A stretch of DNA of 57,905 nt, from positions 1 through 57,905 of the forward strand of contig JBJOGR010000045.1 of the NCBI GenBank assembly GCA_046048135.1, in the 5' to 3' direction. Under the pieces are notes generated by a model. That model had not been told where the DNA came from, did no database searches, and saw nothing but the letters and a program-made list of their open reading frames with translations. Positions within the stretch are counted from its first letter, which is position 1; every line of letters begins with the position of its first letter. The position numbers and the translations under genes were made by a program. The stretch is from ATZT02 sp046048135 (GTDB taxonomy: Bacteria > Actinomycetota > Actinomycetes > S36-B12 > UBA5976). Positions 51,248-57,905 of the stretch are shown here, piece by piece.

Positions 51248-52717
51248 GTGACTGATTTTTCAATGAAAGCAGACAAATTAGGAAATGTCGATTTTAAAGT
51301 TAAAGACTTATCATTAGCAGATTTTGGAAGAAAAGAAATTGAATTAGCTGAACACGAAATGCCAGGTTTGATGGCAATGCGAAAAGAATTTGGTGCCAAG
51401 AAACCATTGAAGGGTGCAAGAATTACTGGCTCTTTACATATGACAATTCAAACTGCAGTTTTAATTGAAACTCTTGTTGAATTGGGTGCTGAAGTTAGAT
51501 GGGCTTCATGCAACATTTTTTCAACTCAAGACCATGCTGCAGCAGCTGTCGTAGTTGGTCCTAATGGAACAAAAGAAAATCCTAAAGGAGTTCCAGTATT
51601 TGCTTGGAAAGGCGAAACTTTAGAAGAGTACTGGTGGTGTACGGAACAAATTTTGCGTTGGACAGATGGGGAAGGTCCAAACATGATTCTGGATGATGGC
51701 GGAGATGCCACGTTATTAGTACACAAAGGTGTTGAATTTGAAAAGTCAGGAGAAGAACCACAACCAGAAAAAGCAGATAGTGAAGAATTTTCTGTTGTAT
51801 TAAAACTTATTCAAAAGACTTTGAAAGAAAATTCAAGACTCTGGACTGATATTGCAAACAACATAAAAGGTGTAACTGAAGAAACCACAACTGGTGTTCA
51901 TCGTTTATATGAAATGTTTAAGTCAAAACAATTATTGTTTCCTGCAATTAACGTAAATGATGCTGTGACAAAAAGTAAATTTGATAATAAATATGGAACT
52001 CGTCATTCTTTAATTGATGGAATAAATCGAGCAACAGATGTTTTAATCGGCGGTAAAGTTGCAGTGGTTTGCGGTTATGGAGATGTTGGTAAAGGCACAG
52101 CTGAATCACTTCGTGGACAAGGTGCACGTGTAATTATTACTGAAATTGATCCGATTTGTGCTCTGCAAGCTGCAATGGATGGATATGAAGTTAATACTTT
52201 AGAAAACGTTTTACCAAATGCAGACATCATTATTACGGCCACAGGTTGCAAAGATGTAATCACTGTTGAACATATGACCAAAATGAAAGATAAAGCAATT
52301 GTGGGAAATATTGGTCACTTTGATAATGAAATTGACATGGCAGGATTAAGTAACAATAAATCTGCAAAAAGAGTAAATATAAAACCTCAAGTTGATGAAT
52401 GGGTATTTGACAATGGTCGTTCAATAATTATTTTGAGTGAAGGAAGACTTCTAAATCTTGGTAACGCTACAGGACATCCTTCATTTGTGATGAGTAATTC
52501 ATTTACTAATCAGGTCTTAGCTCAGATTGAATTGTTCACTAAAACCAATGAATATCCAGTTGGGGTTTATACCTTGCCAAAAGAATTAGATGAAAAAGTA
52601 GCAAGATTACATCTTGATGCATTAGGTGCAAAATTAACTAAGTTAACAAAACCTCAAGCAGATTACTTGGGTGTTAATGAACATGGCCCTTACAAGCCAG
52701 ATCATTACCGCTACTGA
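51248..52717 (+). CDS. ahcY: Adenosylhomocysteinase
   Basis: 489 residues from GTG 51248, the long form with the ~40-residue insertion also seen in mycobacterial SahH (GEEPQPEKADSEEFSVVLKL). Substrate site: GSLHMTIQTAVLIETL; NAD site VVCGYGDVGKGTAESL near 274-289; C-terminal LGVNEHGPYKPDHYRY. It splits S-adenosylhomocysteine to homocysteine and adenosine, closing the methyl cycle. With mtnK in the same window the cell handles both SAM by-products. No SAH riboswitch is visible in the 56-nt gap upstream. Confidence 0.97.
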   Translation: MTDFSMKADKLGNVDFKVKDLSLADFGRKEIELAEHEMPGLMAMRKEFGAKKPLKGARITGSLHMTIQTAVLIETLVELGAEVRWASCNIFSTQDHAAAAVVVGPNGTKENPKGVPVFAWKGETLEEYWWCTEQILRWTDGEGPNMILDDGGDATLLVHKGVEFEKSGEEPQPEKADSEEFSVVLKLIQKTLKENSRLWTDIANNIKGVTEETTTGVHRLYEMFKSKQLLFPAINVNDAVTKSKFDNKYGTRHSLIDGINRATDVLIGGKVAVVCGYGDVGKGTAESLRGQGARVIITEIDPICALQAAMDGYEVNTLENVLPNADIIITATGCKDVITVEHMTKMKDKAIVGNIGHFDNEIDMAGLSNNKSAKRVNIKPQVDEWVFDNGRSIIILSEGRLLNLGNATGHPSFVMSNSFTNQVLAQIELFTKTNEYPVGVYTLPKELDEKVARLHLDALGAKLTKLTKPQADYLGVNEHGPYKPDHYRY

Positions 52718-53658
52718 TTTTTTGCTTGATTTAATTGATTAGCTAAATTTTCTTTTCTAATTCTTAAGTCTGTGTAAAGAAGAACAGTGAATGCTGCCAT
52801 GAAAGGTAACATCACTGTGTATCCAAATATTGATCCTAACGAATTAAAAAATACTGAAGTTGTATCCGGATTTTCAAGATTTCCAATTGAGGCAAATAAA
52901 GTAAAAGGTGTTGCCACAACTATAGATAATGCCTGACTGGCTATCACCCCAACAAGACCAATTCCAAAAACTCTCAACATCATTGATTTTGATAAAGCAA
53001 ATGATCTTTTGAGTGAAATTAATACCGTTGAATCTTCAAGAATTAAAGTCGGAACTGAAACATAAAGTGCTGTCCAAAGATAGATTGCTCCAAATAATCC
53101 AATTCCTAATCCGGTAAAGGTAATAAATAATCCAAAACTTCCTGGAAGACTTGTTCCAAGTCCAATACCAATAGCAATACCAAGAATTAATGAGGACACA
53201 GGAAGAATTACGCCGAGTAAAGAAATTAAAAATACTTTAAACAATTGAGGTCTAGCTTTTTGCCAAGCCTCATTAGCATTGATTTTTCTGCCTGTAATTG
53301 CATTTCCAATTACGTGGGTAAAAAGAGTGGTTGAAATTAATTGCACAAAAAATAAGACGACTGCGGCAAAAGCCGCAGCTTGAATGCTAGGAATTAAAGC
53401 GTTTAATAATTCTTGTAATTGTTCTTGGGTAAAAGTCCCAGTAGGTTCAGGAAGTTCTGGTGAAGTTAAATCTCCACCACTTCTAATAATTAATGCAGAT
53501 ACAAATAAGCTACTCAATTCAATTACAAAAGCTGCGAATAAACCAATTCCAAGCATGGTCTTTGGCATACGTCTTAAAGAATTAAGTGCACCACCAAGCA
53601 TCTCATTAAGGCTTAGTTGCGTTAAAGGAATCAAATTTTGGCTGGGACCTTGAGTCAT
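52711..53658 (-). CDS. Multi-pass membrane protein, glycerophosphodiesterase-membrane-domain-like
   Basis: 315 residues from ATG 53658, which has GGAGGT at the right distance; a TTG- or ATG-type extension to 53706 would run into the mtrA promoter. About six hydrophobic segments, with LTQLSLNEMLGGALNSLRRMPKTMLGIGLF at the start and LILEDSTVLISLKRSFALSK in the middle. That pattern recalls the GdpP-type membrane domain proteins common in Actinobacteria near mtrAB. No catalytic residues are visible; function unknown. Its stop overlaps ahcY by 7 nt. Confidence 0.8.
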   Translation of the reverse strand: MTQGPSQNLIPLTQLSLNEMLGGALNSLRRMPKTMLGIGLFAAFVIELSSLFVSALIIRSGGDLTSPELPEPTGTFTQEQLQELLNALIPSIQAAAFAAVVLFFVQLISTTLFTHVIGNAITGRKINANEAWQKARPQLFKVFLISLLGVILPVSSLILGIAIGIGLGTSLPGSFGLFITFTGLGIGLFGAIYLWTALYVSVPTLILEDSTVLISLKRSFALSKSMMLRVFGIGLVGVIASQALSIVVATPFTLFASIGNLENPDTTSVFFNSLGSIFGYTVMLPFMAAFTVLLYTDLRIRKENLANQLNQAKNQ

Positions 53659-53707
53659 TTCTACCTCCAATTTGATTTTGTCATAAGACGAGTGAAAGCA
53701 TGTCATT

Positions 53708-54376
53708 ATGGCTCGAGTTCTCGTAGTTGATGACGATCAAGCGCTTTCTGAGATGTTGGGAATTGTTTTGCGAGCTGAAGGATATGAACCCTCTTTTTGT
53801 GACGATGGTGCAAAAGCTTTTTCAATATTTAAAGAAGCAAAACCTGATCTAGTTTTATTAGATTTAATGCTTCCAGGTTTAGATGGGATAGAAGTCTGTA
53901 AAAAAATTAGAGATGAATCTGTTGTCCCTATTGTGATGCTTACCGCAAAAGGAGACACTTTAGATGTAGTCCAAGGACTTGAATCTGGCGCTGATGATTA
54001 CATTATTAAACCTTTCAAGCCAAAAGAATTAATTGCAAGAATTAAAGCAAGATTAAGAAAAGATGATTACAAATCAGAAACTTTAACTTTAGGGGATTTA
54101 AATATTGATGTCTTAGGTCATTCTGTTAAAAGAAATGGAAAGACAATAATTTTGACACCTTTAGAGTTTGATCTATTAGTTGCTCTAGCAAGAAAACCTT
54201 GGCAGGTTTACACACGTGAGCAGTTATTGACAGAAGTTTGGCACTACCGTAATCCAGCTGACACACGTTTAGTAAACGTTCATGTGCAACGTTTAAGAGC
54301 AAAAGTTGAAGAAGATCCAGAAAATCCGAAAATTGTTATGACAGTTAGAGGCGTTGGGTACAAGGCAGGTCCGTGA
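53708..54376 (+). CDS. mtrA: Response regulator MtrA
   Basis: 222 residues, OmpR/PhoB class. Receiver: VLVVDDDQALSEML, phospho-acceptor in LVLLDLMLPGLDG (Asp ~53), LTAKGD, and IKPFKPKELIARI. C-terminal winged helix: LTPLEFDLLVALARKPWQVYTREQLL and RLVNVHVQRLRAK. The order mtrA-mtrB-lpqB is diagnostic. MtrA controls wall hydrolases and links growth to division; the GTNAC repeats before the M23 peptidase and DUF3499 genes are possible targets. The stop overlaps mtrB (GTGA). Confidence 0.95.
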   Translation: MARVLVVDDDQALSEMLGIVLRAEGYEPSFCDDGAKAFSIFKEAKPDLVLLDLMLPGLDGIEVCKKIRDESVVPIVMLTAKGDTLDVVQGLESGADDYIIKPFKPKELIARIKARLRKDDYKSETLTLGDLNIDVLGHSVKRNGKTIILTPLEFDLLVALARKPWQVYTREQLLTEVWHYRNPADTRLVNVHVQRLRAKVEEDPENPKIVMTVRGVGYKAGP

Positions 54377-55986
54377 GTTTTTTTCGCAATGCTAGAAGTT
54401 TGTGGAATAAATCTTTAAGTATCAGAATTATTTCCACCACATTTTTAATGTCAACAGTATTAATTACAATTATTGGATTATTGCTAATAAATCGTGTGAG
54501 CACAGGAATACTTTCAGCGAAAGAAAATGCTGCAATTACTGAAGCTACTTCAGCTATAAAAGACACTCAAAGAATCATCATGGCAACCGATACAGGAGCA
54601 AATTCATTAACCATAACTTCAATTGTTGATACTGCAGTTACTGCTTTAGCAGATAGGGCGGGTCAATCTGGTTTATATGATGTTTTGTTTTTAACTTCAC
54701 CAGAACTTTCTAGTTTTGGTTTTCCAGAAAGAGGAACAAATCTTGTAGCAGTAACAAGTGTCAGTGAGGAACTAAAGTCACAAGTTCAGAATTCAAGTAA
54801 TCTTCTGTGGTCTTATACCCAAATAAATTATTTAGACGGACGAAACGTACCTGGTTTGGTAATTGGTGCTCCAATTGAAATTCGAAATTATGGCACGTAT
54901 TTGTTATTCCTTCTTTTCCCCTTGCAGCAAGAGGAAGAAACAATAAATATTATTCAATCTTCTGTTTTAGCTACAGGTATTTTTTTAGTAATTGGTTTAT
55001 TAATTTTAGTTTGGTACTTAACTAAATCAGTTCTATCTCCGGTGAGAAAAACTGCTAATGCTGCAGAAAGACTTAGATTAGGTTTATTAAACGAACGAGT
55101 GCCAGTTAGTGGAGAAGATGATCTTGCAAAATTAGCAGGATCATTTAACTCAATGGCCGCCTCTATTCAAGAACAAATTACTCAACTTGAACAGATGTCT
55201 AGAATGCAACGAAGATTTGTATCTGATGTTTCTCACGAACTTAGAACTCCATTAACCACCGTAAGAATGGCTGCAGATGTCTTATATGAAGCAAGAGATC
55301 AATATAAGGGAGAAACTGCTAGAGCTGCAGAATTACTTAGCACTCAAATAGAAAGATTTGAAATTTTGCTTTCCCAATTATTAGAGATAAGTAGATTTGA
55401 TGCAGGAGCAGCAGAATTATCTTTGAAAAAAACGAATATAAAACAGTTAATTGAAAAAACTGCTGATTCTTTATCTAATTTATTGTCAAGTCAAGAAACT
55501 CCTGTAGTAATTACAGGAGACGCGCCTGAAATTGATTTGGATCCAAGAAGAGTAGAAAGAATTTTAAGAAACTTAATTTCAAATGCATCTGAATATGGAC
55601 AAGGTCATCCAATTGAAATTGAAATTGGAAGTGATGAAGAAGCTATTGCAGTAGTTGTTAAAGATAAAGGACCAGGTTTGAAACCGGGCGAATCTTCGCT
55701 TGTTTTTAATCGATTTTGGCGCGCAGATCCTGCTCGAAATAGAAAAACAGGTGGCACAGGTCTTGGTTTAGCAATTGCTTTAGAAGATGCTCGTTTACAT
55801 TCGGGTTGGTTAGACGCATGGGGATCTCCTGGAATGGGAAGTATGTTTCGCTTAACTTTGCCAAGAGTTGCACATAAATCCGTTACACATTCACCTTTAG
55901 CCATAGGCGTTGGATCAGAAACAAGTGTTGAATTGGATAAAAATTTAAATATTGAATCAATACAACCAAGTAAAAGTTCAAATTGA
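54373..55986 (+). CDS. mtrB: Sensor histidine kinase MtrB
   Basis: 537 residues from GTG 54373. There are two membrane helices (about 18-40 and 195-215) around a ~150-residue extracytoplasmic sensor, then HAMP, HisKA with SHELRTPLTTVRMA (His near 292), and the HATPase domain: NLISNASEYG (N box), DKGPGLKPGES (G1), GGTGLGLAIA (G2). It phosphorylates MtrA. Coupled to mtrA by GTGA and to lpqB by an overlap. Confidence 0.95.
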   Translation: MSFFRNARSLWNKSLSIRIISTTFLMSTVLITIIGLLLINRVSTGILSAKENAAITEATSAIKDTQRIIMATDTGANSLTITSIVDTAVTALADRAGQSGLYDVLFLTSPELSSFGFPERGTNLVAVTSVSEELKSQVQNSSNLLWSYTQINYLDGRNVPGLVIGAPIEIRNYGTYLLFLLFPLQQEEETINIIQSSVLATGIFLVIGLLILVWYLTKSVLSPVRKTANAAERLRLGLLNERVPVSGEDDLAKLAGSFNSMAASIQEQITQLEQMSRMQRRFVSDVSHELRTPLTTVRMAADVLYEARDQYKGETARAAELLSTQIERFEILLSQLLEISRFDAGAAELSLKKTNIKQLIEKTADSLSNLLSSQETPVVITGDAPEIDLDPRRVERILRNLISNASEYGQGHPIEIEIGSDEEAIAVVVKDKGPGLKPGESSLVFNRFWRADPARNRKTGGTGLGLAIALEDARLHSGWLDAWGSPGMGSMFRLTLPRVAHKSVTHSPLAIGVGSETSVELDKNLNIESIQPSKSSN

Positions 55987-57653
55987 TGTTAAAGAAATTA
56001 ATTCTAATTTCTTCTAGTTTCGTACTAATTGCTTGTGGAAATATACCTACTTCCAGTTCTGTGAAACAAGGACCTGAGTTTGGCTCTAATGAACAAGATT
56101 CCATAATTCGTGTTATAGCAAGTAGGCCACAACCTGGAATGAGTCAAGAACAAATAGTTTCAGGTTTTTTGAATGCATCTGCTTCTAGTGATAGTGATTT
56201 CGCTATTGCTAGAGAATATTTAGTTCCGAATAAAAAAAATACTTGGAATCCCACAAAATCTATAGAGGTTTATGAAGGACAAGGCCAATTTCAATTTATT
56301 AACGAAAATCAAATTAATTTTTTCGCTGCTCTACATTCTCGAGTTAATGAATCATCCAGAATTACTTTGGTTAATCCCGAAGACCAATTATCAAAAACGT
56401 TTATCTTGAAGAAAGTGGATGATCAGTGGAGAATTGATATTAATTTTGATGGCTTGGTTATATCAAAAACTGATTTAGATAGAAGTTTCTCTTTCTATCC
56501 TTTATGGTTTGTTGACCCTTCAAAATCTTTTTTAGTTCCTGAAACAGTGATATTACCTAGAGCTATAACTGCAAATGCAACAAGATTGATGCAATTACTT
56601 TTGGCAGGACCAAGTGAACAATTTAATAATTCAGTAATTACTGCTTTTCCTGTAGGAAGTTCACTTTCGATTAATTCAGTGCCAATAGCAAACGGAGTTG
56701 CAAGTGTTTCATTAAATGAAGATGTTCTTAAAGCCGCAAGTCTTGAAAGACAATTACTAGCAGCACAAATTGTAAAAACTTTAACAAGAATTTCTGAAGT
56801 TAATTCAATCCAAATTAAAGTTGGCACTCAAAATTTGAGTATTTTGAATGCTCCAATTACTCAGACAGCAACGACATGGGATAAATTTTATTCTGATTCA
56901 AATAGAATTAATGATGCATATTTTATTTCCGATAATAAATTATGGAAAAATACTCTTGAAAATAGATTACCAACGGGTAAAACTGAAATTGATTCAAAAG
57001 ATTGGTCTTTTGGTACTTCTAACAGAGCAGAAACTTTATTTGCATTAATTGATCCATCTAAAACAAATTTAAGTATTTATAGCTACAATCCTCAATTTAA
57101 AGAAATAAATTTTAGTTTTACAAATATTGGCAATCCAAAAATAGATGTCTTGGACACCATTTGGGTTACTACAAATGGCCTACCTTCAGTATTTTCACAA
57201 GAACAGAAGTTAAATTTATTTGCACAAAATTTTGATTTGGCAAATATTATTGAAATAATTCCTGCACCAGATGCCTCCAGGGTGTTATTGATTACCAGAA
57301 CGGTGTACGGAACGGAATTAAGAATTGCAAATGTAATTAGAAATCCTGGAACAATCGTATTGACAAATATTCAAAAAATTATGAGAGATGGATTTTCAAT
57401 AACTAAAGCTATTTGGCAAGATGAATCAACTATTTTGTATTTAGATTCTGGATCTCAACCTGTGAATGTAAATAGCCTAGATATTTTTACTGGCCAATCT
57501 CGAAATATTTATTCTATAAATGGAGTCCAAGATATTGCAGGAACAGCAAGACAATCAACTTTGTTAGAGATAAATGATGGAACTATTCTACAAAGAGTTA
57601 CAGGTGAGTGGAAGGTTATTCCTAACTCTAAAAGTCCCAATTATCCAAATTAG
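55986..57653 (+). CDS. lpqB: Lipoprotein LpqB (GerMN domain)
   Basis: About 555 residues from ATG 55986, which shares a base with the mtrB stop (TTG 55983 is the alternative). Lipobox VLIACG (Cys ~18). A GerMN-type domain lies around residues 185-290 (ATRLMQLLLAGPSEQF, then SINSVPIANGVASVSLNED), followed by a beta-propeller-like half. LpqB binds MtrB outside the membrane and tunes MtrA activity in mycobacteria. The order mtrAB-lpqB confirms the identity despite a diverged sequence. Confidence 0.92.
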   Translation: MLKKLILISSSFVLIACGNIPTSSSVKQGPEFGSNEQDSIIRVIASRPQPGMSQEQIVSGFLNASASSDSDFAIAREYLVPNKKNTWNPTKSIEVYEGQGQFQFINENQINFFAALHSRVNESSRITLVNPEDQLSKTFILKKVDDQWRIDINFDGLVISKTDLDRSFSFYPLWFVDPSKSFLVPETVILPRAITANATRLMQLLLAGPSEQFNNSVITAFPVGSSLSINSVPIANGVASVSLNEDVLKAASLERQLLAAQIVKTLTRISEVNSIQIKVGTQNLSILNAPITQTATTWDKFYSDSNRINDAYFISDNKLWKNTLENRLPTGKTEIDSKDWSFGTSNRAETLFALIDPSKTNLSIYSYNPQFKEINFSFTNIGNPKIDVLDTIWVTTNGLPSVFSQEQKLNLFAQNFDLANIIEIIPAPDASRVLLITRTVYGTELRIANVIRNPGTIVLTNIQKIMRDGFSITKAIWQDESTILYLDSGSQPVNVNSLDIFTGQSRNIYSINGVQDIAGTARQSTLLEINDGTILQRVTGEWKVIPNSKSPNYPN

Positions 57654-57729
57654 TTATCCACAAGTTTAATTTAACCACATTTTTAAAATAGAATTTATTT
57701 AGAAGTAAATTTATTTGTATTTTAAGTCG

Positions 57730-57905
57730 ATGACTTTATTTAAATCTTTATTATTTGAAAAGTATTGTCATTATTGTGGAAAAGTGGATGAAATTATTTG
57801 CTTTATTTGTTTAAAATCAATTCTTCAAAATTACTCAATTCGTGAAATAAATAATAAAAAAGTATTATATTTTTTAAAAAATGATCCAAAAATAATCGAA
57901 TTAAT
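57730..57905 (+). CDS. ComF-family protein, 5' part (runs off the window)
   Basis: 58 codons from ATG 57730 with no stop before the window end. The N-terminus FEKYCHYCGKVDEIICFICLKS has two CxxC pairs, the zinc-ribbon typical of ComF/GntX-like amidophosphoribosyltransferase homologues. The gene following lpqB in Actinobacteria is usually comF, which supports the call. ComF is needed for DNA uptake in naturally competent bacteria; elsewhere its role is unclear. The 76-nt gap before it has a TTATCCACA sequence but no clear terminator. Confidence 0.75.
   Translation, partial: MTLFKSLLFEKYCHYCGKVDEIICFICLKSILQNYSIREINNKKVLYFLKNDPKIIEL

Noticed and set aside
53659..53706. Longer start of the minus-strand membrane protein
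   Set aside because: ATG 53658 has a strong GGAGGT site; the extension would run to within 2 bp of mtrA.
57654..57662. Perfect DnaA box TTATCCACA after lpqB (another at 11343-11351, near match at 39571)
   Set aside because: Single isolated sites; by base composition about one such match per window is expected by chance, and no cluster, AT-rich unwinding element or dnaA/dnaN is near, so no origin is claimed.
1..57905. CRISPR arrays, tRNA/rRNA genes, insertion sequences, prophage
   Set aside because: No regular spaced repeats, no cloverleaf-type sequence in the short gaps, and no transposase, integrase or phage proteins in any frame.

Overview
The window is AT-rich (roughly one third G+C by eye) and gene-dense. 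Marker genes place it in a streamlined Actinomycetia lineage: two WhiB proteins, MtrA-MtrB-LpqB, a DUF6350 and a DUF3017 membrane protein, the acyl-CoA carboxylase epsilon subunit AccE, and a GuaB3-type IMPDH relative. Low G+C, tiny intergenic gaps, many 1-4 nt gene overlaps and many apparently leaderless starts fit a small free-living actinobacterium such as the freshwater acI group (Nanopelagicales). That placement is inference. No rRNA, tRNA, CRISPR array, insertion sequence or phage gene was found. No stretch above about 300 bases lacks a gene.

Region 1 (1-9790) is the most unusual. A plus-strand operon holds the 3' part of an aldolase/short-chain dehydrogenase fusion, a complete sugar ABC importer (lipoprotein, double ATPase, permease), methylthioribose kinase (mtnK) and a small NTF2-like protein. 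It converges, with overlapping stop codons, on a minus-strand operon encoding a two-subunit transketolase and a RuBisCO-like protein. Together these look like an uptake and breakdown route for 5-methylthioribose, 5-deoxyribose or a related pentose. The RuBisCO-like protein and split transketolase form a branch for which I know no exact precedent.

Region 2 (9790-17240) is regulation and housekeeping: a WhiB3-like protein, a MerR regulator with a B12-binding signature, a LuxR-type regulator with a degenerate receiver, GuaB3, a small membrane protein, a PIG-L deacetylase, PcrA helicase and an M23 peptidase.

Region 3 (17240-32650) is central metabolism: sucCD, DUF6350, purH, a DMT transporter, DUF3017, mdh, icd, a CorC-type membrane protein, YibE/F, trpS, and sdhCAB on the minus strand. 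Region 4 (32730-38543) is acyl-CoA carboxylase (alpha, maf, epsilon, beta) divergent from birA, which is followed by a degenerate PurK-like gene.

Region 5 (38544-51200) builds the cell envelope: two LCP ligases, two GT2 glycosyltransferases, a Wzm/Wzt-type exporter, a CDP-alcohol phosphotransferase, a DUF3048 lipoprotein, and the GDP-mannose supply genes (NDP-sugar pyrophosphorylase, phosphohexomutase, manA) interleaved with whiB2 and DUF3499. Region 6 (51240-57905) has ahcY, a membrane protein, mtrA-mtrB-lpqB and the start of a comF-like gene.

All seven convergent gene pairs end within 7 nt of each other, four of them on a shared 4-base reciprocal stop (YTAR).
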